Assembly (NCBI GenBank): GCA_015069425.1
Contig: SVIP01000002.1
Location: 1 to 64,000 of the forward strand
DNA length: 64,000 bases
Direction: 5' to 3'
Origin: Clostridiales bacterium
GTDB taxonomy: Bacteria > Bacillota > Clostridia > Christensenellales > Borkfalkiaceae
Shown: positions 7,604 through 16,513 of the stretch, one piece after another
How the letters are laid out: each line of letters begins with the position of its first letter
Position numbering within the stretch: the stretch's first letter is position 1
Position numbers and translations under genes: made by a program
Notes under the pieces: model-generated
Told to the model about the DNA's origin: nothing
The model's input: the letters and a program-made list of their open reading frames with translations, nothing else
Database searches by the model: none

Positions 7604-8725
7604 ATGTATAAAGTTAGTAGAGAGGAACGAAAAGTTCAAAAGATTCAAGAGGTTACATTTGCGGATCTAGGGTTAAAAGAAAGATACGATATTCAAGAAT
7701 GGATAGCAAACTCGCCTGACATGTTAGAATACCCCGATGATTTATTAATTATACAAAAAGAGTTTGACGGATTTGAGGATACAAATAGACGCTTGGATTT
7801 ATTAGCTATTGACAACAAAGGAAATTTAGTTGTTATTGAAAATAAAAGAGATGATACGGGTGTTGATGTTACTTGGCAAGCAATAAATTATGCTTCTTTT
7901 TGTTCAACTCTTACAAAACAAGATGTAATAGAAATCTATAATAAATATTTATTGAGTCAAGGAAGACCTCAGGAGGCGGAACAAATAATAGAAGAGTTTT
8001 TGTTTGATTCTAATATTATTTATCCGTCAAATACTCAAAAAATAATATTAGTAGCACATAATTTTAGAAAAGAAGTTCTTTCTTCTGTTCAATGGTTAAA
8101 CTCTAATGGGCTAGATATTACTTGCATAAGGTTGAAGCCGTATAAATTTCAAAATGAAATTATTGTTGATACAGATAGAATTTTGCCTCAAGACGATATG
8201 AAAGATTATGCCTTAAGTCTTTCACGTAAAACGGCCGACTCAAAGAGGCAAGAGGCTACAATAACAAAAGCTATTGAAAGAAACATTAGATTCTGGAAAG
8301 CTTTTGCGGAATGCTATGATATGTCTAATACTATTTTCAAAAACATTACTTCTTGGAATGAAAATAAAGACGCATGGAAAGGCGCATCCGCTGGATTTGG
8401 CAAAGGATTGTATTTTAACTTTGTTATATCAAATGATGATGCTAGAGTAGAATTATATTTTAATAATTCGCAAAAAGATTATAATAAAAAAGCTTTTGAT
8501 TGCTTAGAGAAAAACAAAACCGCGATAGAAAGTGCTTTGACACCCAATGTTGTTGCATGGGAACGCTTGTCGGAAAAAACAGCTTCTAGAATTGCAATAA
8601 AAAATGTAGAGTTAAAGCCAAAAGATGAATCGAGCTGGAAAGAAGTTTTTGAATGGTTTAAGAACACGATGCCAAAGTTGATTGATGTTTTAACCAATTA
8701 TAAAAGTGAAATAAATAAAATATAA
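7604..8725 (+). CDS. PD-(D/E)XK nuclease-fold protein with DUF4268-like C-terminus
   Basis: This 373-residue protein has a restriction-endonuclease-like core at residues 50-110: RRLDLLAID supplies the metal-binding acid and LVVIENKRD the E-x-K part of the motif. The C-terminal 150 residues (from about IERNIRFWKAFAE) match the DUF4268 type, often found with such nuclease cores in defence or mobile DNA loci. The gene stands alone on the plus strand with its own promoter and an 18-bp perfect terminator. It is boxed by a 38-bp direct repeat, as expected of a cargo cassette. The substrate is unknown, and a defence role is inferred from context. Confidence 0.68.
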   Translation: MYKVSREERKVQKIQEVTFADLGLKERYDIQEWIANSPDMLEYPDDLLIIQKEFDGFEDTNRRLDLLAIDNKGNLVVIENKRDDTGVDVTWQAINYASFCSTLTKQDVIEIYNKYLLSQGRPQEAEQIIEEFLFDSNIIYPSNTQKIILVAHNFRKEVLSSVQWLNSNGLDITCIRLKPYKFQNEIIVDTDRILPQDDMKDYALSLSRKTADSKRQEATITKAIERNIRFWKAFAECYDMSNTIFKNITSWNENKDAWKGASAGFGKGLYFNFVISNDDARVELYFNNSQKDYNKKAFDCLEKNKTAIESALTPNVVAWERLSEKTASRIAIKNVELKPKDESSWKEVFEWFKNTMPKLIDVLTNYKSEINKI

Positions 8726-8764
8726 AAATAAATATCCACCAGCCTAGCTGGTGGATATTTATTT
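8726..8764. terminator. 18-bp perfect bidirectional terminator
   Basis: AAATAAATATCCACCAGC and its exact complement enclose a CTA loop directly after the nuclease-gene stop codon. A and T runs at both sides allow function on both strands. Confidence 0.8.
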
Positions 8765-8799
8765 GTTATCTCTATGTAGCAAGCGAACCCATCGTTCGG
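8762..8799 (+). repeat. 38-bp direct repeat, copy 2
   Basis: It matches 7362-7399 at 37 of 38 positions. It begins within the 3' arm of the preceding terminator. Confidence 0.8.
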
Positions 8800-8866
8800 C
8801 TTTGCTATCGTAGCACAAGTGTACTTATTTCCTGTGGAAGACGCTAAAGCAACATATTAAAATCCT

Positions 8867-8895
8867 TTTACTTTATAATAAATTTATTATATAAT
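8867..8895 (+). promoter_or_regulatory. Promoter of the FliB-like gene
   Basis: TTTACT (8867-8872) and TATAAT (8890-8895) have a 17-base spacer and lie 30 bases before the ATG. Confidence 0.6.
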
Positions 8896-8925
8896 TAAAT
8901 AAACAAAAACTAAAAGCGTAGGGTT

Positions 8926-9849
8926 ATGAAACAGTTTACATTAAATTACTATCCTAATTTTAATTGTATTGCTGACAAATGCAAACATTCTTGTTGCATT
9001 GGATGGGAAATAAACATTGATAGTGATAGTTTAGAAAGATATAAAAATGAAAATTCCACTTTTTCTAAAGCGTTAATTTGTGGCATTGACCTTAAAAAGT
9101 CAAAGTTTAAGACGGATAAAAACAAGAAATGTGCTTTTCTTAATGAAAAGGGACTTTGTGAACTTATTATAAATCTTGGCGAGAACTCTTTATGTCAAGT
9201 TTGCCGTGACCACCCCCGCTTTAGAACTTTTTTTAATGATAGAGTGGAAATGGGCTTAGGCTTTTGTTGTGAAGAGGCTACAAGAATAATTTTATCTTTT
9301 GAAGATAAAATTGAACCAACCCTAATAGCGGACGATAAAAGGGATTTTCCCCTTGACTTTAACCAAAAAAATATAATAGAGTTTAGAGAAAAAGCATTAA
9401 ATATTTTACAGAATAGAAAAATAGAAATAAACGAAAGAGTAGAAAACCTTTTATCTTTTTGTAATTTAAGTTTTTTAGAAAAAGATTTTAATAAAATAGT
9501 AAAAACTTTTTTATCTTTTGAAAGGCTTGATAAATCTTGGACAAAAAGACTTAAATCAATAAAAAACATTGGTTTTAATAAAAACACTAGCGAAAGCCTA
9601 TCTTTAATATGCGAGCAATTTTTAGTCAATAGTTTATATAGACATTTATACGACGCAGAAGATACCATAACCGTCAGAGCAAGAACGGTTGCGTGCATCT
9701 TTTCGTGGTGGATAATTAAGAGCATACTAAACGAAGAAAGCCTTGACGATATTTTTGATATTGTTAGAGCGTATTCAAGTGAAGTGGAATACTCAGAAAA
9801 AAACTTAAATAACCTATATAACTTTTCTTATAAATTTATAAAAATATGA
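8926..9849 (+). CDS. FliB-like flagellin lysine-N-methylase family protein (Cys-rich)
   Basis: This 307-residue protein has the cysteine pattern of the FliB/lysine-N-methylase family. CIADKCKHSCCIGWEI near the start is followed by KKCAFLNEKGLCEL, SLCQVCRDHPRF and GFCCEEATRII, a set likely to bind an iron-sulfur cluster or metal. FliB proteins methylate flagellin lysines, yet many homologues occur in bacteria where flagella are not involved, and no flagellar gene is in this window. The C-terminal half is helical. The ribosome binding site (TAGGG) is weak. The family match is firm; the substrate is not. Confidence 0.72.
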   Translation: MKQFTLNYYPNFNCIADKCKHSCCIGWEINIDSDSLERYKNENSTFSKALICGIDLKKSKFKTDKNKKCAFLNEKGLCELIINLGENSLCQVCRDHPRFRTFFNDRVEMGLGFCCEEATRIILSFEDKIEPTLIADDKRDFPLDFNQKNIIEFREKALNILQNRKIEINERVENLLSFCNLSFLEKDFNKIVKTFLSFERLDKSWTKRLKSIKNIGFNKNTSESLSLICEQFLVNSLYRHLYDAEDTITVRARTVACIFSWWIIKSILNEESLDDIFDIVRAYSSEVEYSEKNLNNLYNFSYKFIKI

Positions 9850-9851
9850 TA

Positions 9852-9906
9852 AAAAACCACGGGAATAGCCGAATCACTTATAGGGATTCGTCTAACCGTG
9901 GTTTTT
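9852..9906. terminator. Bidirectional hairpin between convergent genes
   Basis: AAAAACCACGG pairs with CCGTGGTTTTT, with an inner GAATC/GATTC stem. It lies between the FliB-like gene and the TetR gene, which converge here. Confidence 0.75.
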
Positions 9907-9934
9907 ATTTGTATTTTATTATCCAAAATCGTAA

Positions 9935-10504
9935 CTAATTTTTATAGTTTATGCAACTTTTTATAATATCAATTAGTTCCTCTATTTGAGTGTTACAATC
10001 TAATTCAAGCCATTTATGAACAATTGCGGAAACGCCTTGTGTAAAAAACTCCAAAAAATAAGTTCTTTGATTTTCATCATTTACAAATTGACAAATTGCT
10101 GGATAAAAAATCAAATTATACATTTTTTGATAACTTTCTTTATTTTGAAATAACTGCGGTTTTCTATTAACTATTTGCAATATTTTTTTGTTCTCTTTAC
10201 AAAAATTTAAATATGGCACTAAAAAATCGTTAGTAATCAAAAACGCATCTTCGGGCGAATTTATTTTGAGCGGTACTTTTATATTAAACGAATTTATAAA
10301 TTTTTCGTTTATATTTCTAATCGTTTCTTCTAATAACTCATAAATATTTTCATAATGCAAATAGAACGTAGAACGGTTTACACCTGCTTTCTTTGTAATT
10401 TCAGTAACCGTAATAAATTCTATATCCTTTTTTTCAAGCAAAGAAATAAGTGCTTGATTCATAAGTTGTGCTGTATAGAAATATTTACTCTCATTTTTTA
10501 CCAT
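9935..10504 (-). CDS. TetR/AcrR family transcriptional regulator
   Basis: This 189-residue protein has a TetR DNA-binding domain at residues 10-60. The helix-turn-helix is VTEITKKAGVNRSTFYLHYENIYELLEE, here cited only for its VNRSTFYLHY recognition helix. The C-terminal ligand-binding part resembles the DhaS/TetR_C type, which often lacks a known ligand. The start is supported by AAGGAAA eight bases upstream. The nearest possible target is the membrane protein gene downstream of 10939 or itself. The ligand and regulon cannot be read from sequence. Confidence 0.8.
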   Translation of the reverse strand: MVKNESKYFYTAQLMNQALISLLEKKDIEFITVTEITKKAGVNRSTFYLHYENIYELLEETIRNINEKFINSFNIKVPLKINSPEDAFLITNDFLVPYLNFCKENKKILQIVNRKPQLFQNKESYQKMYNLIFYPAICQFVNDENQRTYFLEFFTQGVSAIVHKWLELDCNTQIEELIDIIKSCINYKN

Positions 10505-10582
10505 TTTTTAATTTCCTTAAATCTAAATTCGCTTTTCTTATTATAAGCATTGCACATATAGTTTTTAGCAAATAACATCTAA

Positions 10583-10939
10583 TTATTTTTCATTAGCAAT
10601 TTCGTTTGCAAGTTTAATAATATCGCTAGCGTATTTGTTTTTAGATTTTGTCAATATTTTTTTGTAAACAGAATAGTTTACACTGACACCTACAATACCA
10701 ACACAACCTATAACAACACCTAGTGCTATCATTAAATTCGTACCCCCGCCAATAACTCCCATTGCTAAACTCATGCCTGTTCCTAAAATAAGACTTGACA
10801 CTATACCAAAAGTATAGGTGAATATATTTGCTGGATTTTTTGCTTTGGCATCTAATCTCTTTAATGCCTTTACTTTTGAGGTTTGTTTTGGTGCATATTC
10901 GTTTGCAATTTGTTCTGCATAAATTTTATCTGTATTCAT
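10583..10939 (-). CDS. Small conserved membrane protein, function unknown
   Basis: This 118-residue protein starts with a soluble segment of about 35 residues (YAEQIANEYAPK and KALKRLDAKAK). Two hydrophobic segments follow at about 38-60 and 66-88 (TYTFGIVSSLILGTGMSLAM and LGVVIGCVGIVGVSV), then a short lysine-rich tail. The ATG at 10939 has TAGGAGAATTAAA before it, which rejects an upstream in-frame start at 10981. Homologues are common in Firmicutes, sometimes labelled dihydropteridine reductase without visible support. No enzyme motif is seen. Confidence 0.6.
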   Translation of the reverse strand: MNTDKIYAEQIANEYAPKQTSKVKALKRLDAKAKNPANIFTYTFGIVSSLILGTGMSLAMGVIGGGTNLMIALGVVIGCVGIVGVSVNYSVYKKILTKSKNKYASDIIKLANEIANEK

Positions 10940-11055
10940 TTTAATTCTCCTAAAAAATTTTAATTGTTTTAACTCGAGCATTGTTATTATATCATTATGA
11001 AAAACAAATTACCACAACAAACAACACCTAAAATGTTTATTTGCGAATATAAAAA

Positions 11056-11086
11056 GAAACAATTCGATATTAAATCAAACTGTTTC
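11056..11086 (-). terminator. Terminator of the glycine symporter gene
   Basis: GAAACA/TGTTTC plus an inner TTTGAT/ATCGAA stem, read on the minus strand, ends in TTTTT. It follows the symporter stop codon by about 40 bases. Confidence 0.65.
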
Positions 11087-11128
11087 CTTATTAATTATTA
11101 GTTTATATTTCAAAAAAAATAATAAAAA

Positions 11129-12634
11129 CTATTTTATATTTTGATTAAGTGCTTGATTGGGTGTATCGACCACTGACTTTTTACCATTCTCGTTTAGTTC
11201 TTTTACAACCATACTTGATAATGCAATCAATGCAATTACGTTGGGTATTACCATTAGATAGTTGAAGAAGTCGTTTATATTCCAAACTAAATCACTGCCA
11301 AGGAAAGTACCTAAGAACACGAAAACTATTGCAATCACAGAATAAATAGTCATTGACTTCTTGCCAAATAAATACTCAAAGTTAATTGCGCCAAACAAAT
11401 TCCAACTTATTATAGTCGAAAAAGCGAAGAAAGTTAAGCACACCGCTACAAATATAGCACCGATTAACGAACCAACGCTAGCATTATTAAATAAACTCGT
11501 AATTGAAATTTTAACCAAATCATTTTTATTGTACCCTAAAGCACTTAAAGTGTCCGAATACTTTGCAGGGTCTTGCATAGCGATTTTAATTGCAGAATTG
11601 AATTCCGCATTGTTTACGTAAAGACAAGTAATAACAATAAGGGCAGTCATAGTGAGTACGACAAAAGTATCAATAAATACACTTATCATAGCAGCAGTAC
11701 CTTGTTCGTGTGCCGTTTTAACGTTTGCTTGTGCATGCGCGTGCGGTGTTGAACCCATACCTGCTTCATTAGAGAAAAGTCCACGCTTTGCACCCATGCT
11801 GATTGCTTGTTTTAACGCAGCCCCTATTCCACCACCGATTATAGCCTGAGGTGTAAATGCAAACTTAATTATCATCCAAAACGCCATAGGAATAGCCGTT
11901 ATATTTACACATAATATAATCAAACCGCCAAGCAAATAAACAACCGCCATAATGGGAACTATTTTTTCAGTAACAGACGCAATACGCTTTGCACCACCAA
12001 TAAAAATAACACCCGAAACAATAGCAAGAATTATGCCTACAATCCAGCCCCACTTAGCAAAATCATAATTACCAGCACTTGCAACGGCAGAACTTATTGA
12101 GTTAGATTGAACCATTGCGCCAACAAGTCCCAAACAAATTATAACTGCAACTGCAAAAAACGCAGCCAAAAACTTACCAAACTTTCCCTTAAATGCCGTT
12201 TTTATGTAATATACAGGTCCACCTGAAATACTTCCGTCATCATTAACCTTTCTCGTCTTTTGGGCAAGCACCGCTTCCGAATAAACAGTTGCCATGCCTA
12301 AGAAAGCAATAATCCACATCCAAAATATTGCACCCGGACCGCCCGCCAAAATAGCACCGCTTGCACCCACGATATTACCCGTACCGACTTGTGCAGCGAT
12401 TGCTGTTGCCACTGCTTGAAAAGAACTCATACCCACTTTTTGTTTTTTACCATTAAGTTTAATGTTTCCAAAAACGTTTTTCATACCTTGTCCAAAACAA
12501 CGCACTTGCACACATTTCGTTTTAATTGTAAAAAACAAGCCTACACCGATTAGCAAAATTACTAAAATGTAATCTGCTAAATAGCCGTTTACAGTACCAA
12601 TGGCCGTTTCAAGCCATTTCAAAAATTTGTCCAT
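11129..12634 (-). CDS. Sodium:alanine/glycine symporter, AGCS family
   Basis: This 501-residue integral membrane protein has about ten hydrophobic segments. AGCS family signatures are GTGNIVGASGAILAGGPGAIFWMW near residues 98-120 (cited by its GTGNIVG core) and SNEAGMGSTPHAHA. It imports alanine or glycine with sodium. A glycine riboswitch and an attached terminator lie directly upstream, so glycine is the likely substrate. The start at 12634 (MDKFLKWLE) follows TAAGGAGAAAACT; an upstream in-frame extension would run through the riboswitch terminator and is rejected. Confidence 0.9.
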   Translation of the reverse strand: MDKFLKWLETAIGTVNGYLADYILVILLIGVGLFFTIKTKCVQVRCFGQGMKNVFGNIKLNGKKQKVGMSSFQAVATAIAAQVGTGNIVGASGAILAGGPGAIFWMWIIAFLGMATVYSEAVLAQKTRKVNDDGSISGGPVYYIKTAFKGKFGKFLAAFFAVAVIICLGLVGAMVQSNSISSAVASAGNYDFAKWGWIVGIILAIVSGVIFIGGAKRIASVTEKIVPIMAVVYLLGGLIILCVNITAIPMAFWMIIKFAFTPQAIIGGGIGAALKQAISMGAKRGLFSNEAGMGSTPHAHAQANVKTAHEQGTAAMISVFIDTFVVLTMTALIVITCLYVNNAEFNSAIKIAMQDPAKYSDTLSALGYNKNDLVKISITSLFNNASVGSLIGAIFVAVCLTFFAFSTIISWNLFGAINFEYLFGKKSMTIYSVIAIVFVFLGTFLGSDLVWNINDFFNYLMVIPNVIALIALSSMVVKELNENGKKSVVDTPNQALNQNIK

Positions 12635-12650
12635 AGTTTTCTCCTTAAAA

Positions 12651-12684
12651 TAAAAAATGGAATTACTTTTCAAAAAGCAATTCC
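12651..12684 (-). terminator. Riboswitch expression-platform terminator
   Basis: GGAATT-CTTTT pairs with AAAAG-AATTCC and is followed by TTTTTTATTTT on the minus strand. It sits between the glycine aptamer and the symporter ribosome binding site, so transcription of the symporter depends on whether it forms. Confidence 0.8.
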
Positions 12685-12725
12685 AAAGAATAATGGTAAA
12701 CACAATATATAGAATATGCGTTCCG

Positions 12726-12800
12726 TCCTTTTGCCTGAGAGATTCGGGGTTGCCCCCTTGCACCTTCGGCACTCTAAAATTAGAGATTCTCCGGAATTTC
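12726..12800 (-). promoter_or_regulatory. Glycine riboswitch, single aptamer
   Basis: The minus strand shows the conserved glycine aptamer elements in order: GGAGAATCTCT, GTGCCGAAGGTGCAAG, a GGGG/CCCC stem with GGCAACCCCGAA, and CTCTCAGGCAAAAGGAC. Only one aptamer is complete, so it is of the singlet type. It lies between the promoter at 12852-12880 and a terminator before the symporter gene. Whether glycine turns the gene on or off is not decided by the sequence alone. Confidence 0.92.
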
Positions 12801-12851
12801 TCCGCTATCGGTTTAATTAAATCCCGAAAGCATCATCGAAAAGATACGCTA

Positions 12852-12880
12852 AGTATACCACTTTTAAGTAGCCCTGTCAA
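12852..12880 (-). promoter_or_regulatory. Promoter of the riboswitch-symporter unit
   Basis: TTGACA (12880-12875) and TATACT (12857-12852) are separated by 17 bases. Transcription would start near 12845 and run into the aptamer. The promoter lies just downstream of the last polysaccharide gene. Confidence 0.8.
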
Positions 12881-12900
12881 CTATAACAGAGCCATGCATA

Positions 12901-14085
12901 TTAAAATTTTCTCCAAACCATTTTGTTAACGATTCCAGTATAAGACTGAATAATTTTTACAACCTTTGTTGAAACGTTTTCCTCAACGTAGTCGGGAACG
13001 GGAATTCCCACTTGCTTATCGTTTTCAAGTGAAACAGCCGTCTCCACCGCTTGAAGTAAGGATTGTTCATCAATTCCTGCAATCACAAAACAAGCCTTGT
13101 CAAGCGCTTCTGGGCGTTCCGTACTAGTTCTAATACAAACCGCAGGGAAAGATTTTCCTATGCTCGTATAAAAACTGCTCTCTTCGGGAAGTGTTCCGCT
13201 ATCTGAAATAACTGCAAAAGCATTCATTTGCAAATTGTTGTAATCGTGAAAACCTAAAGGCTCGTGCATAATTACCCTTTTATCCAACTTAAAGCCACTA
13301 GCCTCTAATCTTTTTTTAGAACGGGGGTGACAAGAATATAATATCGGCATGTCATACTTTTGTGCGATTTTATTTATTGCCGTAAAAAGAGATAAAAAGT
13401 TCTTTTCAGTATCAATATTCTCTTCCCTATGTGCAGAGAGCAACATATATTTTTTAGGTTGTAAATTTAAGCGTGATAAAACGTCGCTCTTTTCAATGTC
13501 TTTAAGATTTTCTCTTAAAACTTCCGCCATGGGCGAGCCTGTAACGTAAGTTCTCTCTTTAGGAATTCCGCAATCGGCAAGATATCTTCTTGCGTGTTCT
13601 GAATACGCCAAATTCACGTCCGATATAATATCCACGATTCTTCTATTCGTTTCTTCGGGCAAACACTCGTCCTTACAACGGTTTCCCGCTTCCATGTGGA
13701 AAATAGGGATATGCAAACGCTTTGCAGAAATCGCAGAAAGACAACTGTTTGTATCCCCCAAAATAAGCAAAGCATCGGGCGAAATATCTTTCATAAGCTT
13801 GTATGAACAGTTTATAATATTTCCTACCGTTGCGCCAAGGTCGTCACCAACCGCATCCATATAAACTTCGGGAGCATCAAGTTTTAAATCCTTAAAGAAC
13901 ACACCGTTAAGATTATAATCGTAATTTTGACCTGTATGCGCTAAAATACAGTCAAAATATTTTCTGCACTTATTTATAACCGCACCAAGTCTTATTATTT
14001 CTGGACGCGTCCCAACAATTATCAAAAGTTTAAGTTTGCCGTTATTTTGAAATTTAACGTCTTTATAATCTAATTTTATCCCCAT
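12901..14085 (-). CDS. capG: UDP-N-acetylglucosamine 2-epimerase family enzyme of UDP-FucNAc synthesis
   Basis: This 394-residue protein is a non-hydrolysing UDP-GlcNAc 2-epimerase fold (WecB family). Visible motifs are VGTRPEIIRLG, AHTGQNYDYNLN, LGDTNSCLSAISAKR, HMEAGNRCKDECLPEETNRR and SDSGTLPEESSF. Because CapE-like and CapF-like genes lie in the same operon, the closest role is CapG/WbjD/FnlC, the last step to UDP-N-acetyl-L-fucosamine by C2 epimerization. A WecB role making UDP-ManNAc is the alternative. It is the last gene of the polysaccharide operon, followed 16 bases later by the symporter promoter region. Confidence 0.82.
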   Translation of the reverse strand: MGIKLDYKDVKFQNNGKLKLLIIVGTRPEIIRLGAVINKCRKYFDCILAHTGQNYDYNLNGVFFKDLKLDAPEVYMDAVGDDLGATVGNIINCSYKLMKDISPDALLILGDTNSCLSAISAKRLHIPIFHMEAGNRCKDECLPEETNRRIVDIISDVNLAYSEHARRYLADCGIPKERTYVTGSPMAEVLRENLKDIEKSDVLSRLNLQPKKYMLLSAHREENIDTEKNFLSLFTAINKIAQKYDMPILYSCHPRSKKRLEASGFKLDKRVIMHEPLGFHDYNNLQMNAFAVISDSGTLPEESSFYTSIGKSFPAVCIRTSTERPEALDKACFVIAGIDEQSLLQAVETAVSLENDKQVGIPVPDYVEENVSTKVVKIIQSYTGIVNKMVWRKF

Positions 14086-14100
14086 AATCTTTCTCCGTAA

Positions 14101-15276
14101 CTATATTTTTATACCGAGTTCATTAAACATTTTATCTATTTTTTCAGTCGTTTTATCGTCTATGTTGTTATATATCTCTATATCTTTTTTGAGTTCGTAA
14201 ACTTTCTTACTAAATAAGCTCTCAAACCAACGTCTCACCTGATAAAAAGGAGTAAGCCACTTGTGTTTTTGAAGTATCGGATATCTATTTTTAATAACGT
14301 CGTAAGGCGAAAAAATTCTATTTAAGATATATTTCTTTTTATTTATCGTTTTCTTTTTTGTCGCTAGTTGGTTTTCTTTACTACCGTAAACACCACCAGT
14401 AAAAATAAAATCTTCCATACTTAAAGTGAGTTCAGTGTGTTCTTTATCATTAAACCAAACGTCTAAGAGATTCATTATTTGTTCATAAAAGGTAGATATC
14501 CCACACTCAGTCAACATCAAGTTTAATTTTTCTTGATCAAAAGCAAAACTTTTGTGCAATAAAAACAAGTCTATAAATGGACGCACTCCGCAACCGCCCG
14601 ACTTAAAGTGATAAAGTATATGCGAAATTATATGGAAATAGAAAAATTCATTGGATTGCTTATACTCATAACAATTTTCTTTTGTGCTTTGACAATAATC
14701 CCATACCTTTTCTAGCAATTTATCGATATAATCAATGTTTTCCTTAATGTTAAAATGCAACTCTAAATGCACTTGTGATGGAGAGAACAAAGACACGTCG
14801 TGATAATTAATTTTACCTTTTTGAACAAACTTGTTACTTTTCTTTAACGCACAAACTGCTTTTTCTAAATCTTCTTTTTTAACAAGCACGTCAACGTCGC
14901 AACTTGTTCTCATCCAAGGCTCTGGATAATATTCCCTAATCACTGCCCCTTTAAGCGGTACAAACGGGATTTTCTCATTTGACAAAGTCGTCTTTATTTC
15001 TTGATAATCGTAATTAATCCGTTCATAACGATAAACAGACATAATCTGTTGTTTTTTGAAAAGGTCGCTTATGTTCTTATTTGTTATGATTCCTAATTTA
15101 TTGCACTCAAACCCCACTAAATGCGCTAAATCTTGACGAGATGCTATTTTGTAAAGTGCGATTTGAACTTCGTTGCTTATTTCAATCTTAGAAAGCAATT
15201 CATCTTTAGGATTTATTATGTTTTTTATTATTCTTAAAAGCAATTTCCTTGCTTCGAACTCTTCCTTATTGTTCAT
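14101..15276 (-). CDS. NTP_transf_5-type nucleotidyltransferase, paralogue 2
   Basis: This 391-residue protein has the uncharacterised nucleotidyltransferase signature near residues 90-130: IPFVPLKGAVIREYYPEPWM followed by RTSCDVDVLV, where the aspartates would bind metal. HLELHFNI follows at about 165. The C-terminal half is helical with a basic tail. It shares its layout with the gene at 16514-17704. Such proteins are frequent in capsule and exopolysaccharide loci; the transferred group and acceptor are unknown. The ribosome binding site is GTAGGAGC. It sits between capF and capG. Confidence 0.7.
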   Translation of the reverse strand: MNNKEEFEARKLLLRIIKNIINPKDELLSKIEISNEVQIALYKIASRQDLAHLVGFECNKLGIITNKNISDLFKKQQIMSVYRYERINYDYQEIKTTLSNEKIPFVPLKGAVIREYYPEPWMRTSCDVDVLVKKEDLEKAVCALKKSNKFVQKGKINYHDVSLFSPSQVHLELHFNIKENIDYIDKLLEKVWDYCQSTKENCYEYKQSNEFFYFHIISHILYHFKSGGCGVRPFIDLFLLHKSFAFDQEKLNLMLTECGISTFYEQIMNLLDVWFNDKEHTELTLSMEDFIFTGGVYGSKENQLATKKKTINKKKYILNRIFSPYDVIKNRYPILQKHKWLTPFYQVRRWFESLFSKKVYELKKDIEIYNNIDDKTTEKIDKMFNELGIKI

Positions 15277-15305
15277 CTTGATGCTCCTACTTCTTGCCCA
15301 AAAAT

Positions 15306-16502
15306 CTAAACTTTCTCAAAAAACGTATCTGGTTTATCAACCTCAAACTTCTCGTTTGCCCACATAACCGTAACCAAATTTTCCGTTTCCGAAAGATTTA
15401 TAATGTTATGCGTATATCCAGGTAGCATATGTACAGCTTTAATATTGTCTCCATCAACGTAAAACTCTAAAATTTCATCCGTTCCAATTTTGCGTTGTTG
15501 AATTAAGCCTTTCCCCGAAACAACTATAAAAAACTCCCATTTACTGTGATGCCAATGCTGTCCTTTTGTTATACTTGGCTTGCTAATATTGACTGAAAAC
15601 TGTCCACACTTTTCAGTCTTTAATAATTCTGTAAAACTTCCCCTATCGTCGACGTTCATCTTTAAATCAAACGCCACTTTTTCCTTGGGCAAATAAGATA
15701 GATAAGTTGAATAAAGTTTTTTTGCAAAACTTCCGTTTGGTATTTCTAGCATTTGTAAAGCTTTAGGTTGATCTTTAAACCTTTCAAGCAACTCAGTTAT
15801 CTCACCAAGCGTAACTTTATGAGTAATAGGCACGTAACAATAACGCCCATTATCGTACGCAACGGGAGTTAACCCATCATAATCGCAACGATTTACTTTG
15901 CCCTCTAAAAGGTCTAACATTTCTTTAACTAAATCGTCTATATACAAAAGTTCAAGTTCGATTTTTGGATCGGAAACGGTTATGGCTAAGTCATTTGCAG
16001 TATTATAACAAAAGGTTGCAACTGCACTGTTGTAGTTAGGTCTACACCATTTTCCAAAAAGGTTTGGGAAACGGTAAACAAACACCTTTGCACCCGTTCT
16101 TTTTTCATATTCAAAAAATAATTCCTCGCCCGCCTTTTTGCTTCTTCCATATTCTCCGTCATATCTACCAATCAATGTCGCTTGCAAAGAAGACGAAAGC
16201 ATCAGAGGGCATTTATTACCGTATCTTTCCAATAAATTAAGTAATTTAGAAGAAAAACCAAAATTACCTTGCATAAACTCTTCTTGGTTTTGCGGTCTAT
16301 TTACGCCTGCAAGATTGAAAATAAAATCAGCCTCTTTGCAATACGCATCTAACTGTTCTTCTTTACTATCAATATCGTATTCAAAAATTTCGTCAATTAC
16401 TAAATTAGGGCGGGTTCTGTCCTTATTGTCTTTTATATTTTTAAGGCTTTCGCACAAATTTTTTCCTACAAATCCCTTTGCACCCGTAACTAAAATTTTC
16501 AC
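15306..16502 (-). CDS. capF: CapF-like bifunctional UDP-FucNAc pathway reductase/epimerase
   Basis: This 398-residue protein has two domains. The N-terminal domain (1-250) is a short-chain dehydrogenase with VTGAKGFVGKNL, FNLAGVNRPQ, and YGRSKKAGEE giving the YxxxK pair. The C-terminal domain (about 275-395) is a cupin with DDRGSFTELLK, GQHWHHSKWEFFIV and PGYTHNIINL. CapF converts the CapE product to UDP-N-acetyl-L-talosamine by C3 epimerization and C4 reduction. The likely start is GTG at 16502 because AAAGGAG lies six bases before it. An ATG at 16508 touches that site and is less likely. Confidence 0.9.
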   Translation of the reverse strand: MKILVTGAKGFVGKNLCESLKNIKDNKDRTRPNLVIDEIFEYDIDSKEEQLDAYCKEADFIFNLAGVNRPQNQEEFMQGNFGFSSKLLNLLERYGNKCPLMLSSSLQATLIGRYDGEYGRSKKAGEELFFEYEKRTGAKVFVYRFPNLFGKWCRPNYNSAVATFCYNTANDLAITVSDPKIELELLYIDDLVKEMLDLLEGKVNRCDYDGLTPVAYDNGRYCYVPITHKVTLGEITELLERFKDQPKALQMLEIPNGSFAKKLYSTYLSYLPKEKVAFDLKMNVDDRGSFTELLKTEKCGQFSVNISKPSITKGQHWHHSKWEFFIVVSGKGLIQQRKIGTDEILEFYVDGDNIKAVHMLPGYTHNIINLSETENLVTVMWANEKFEVDKPDTFFEKV

Positions 16503-16513
16503 GGCCATCTCCT

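Noticed and set aside
11129..12772. A longer symporter reading frame starting at 12772
   Set aside because: It would translate through the riboswitch and its terminator. The real start at 12634 has a strong ribosome binding site.
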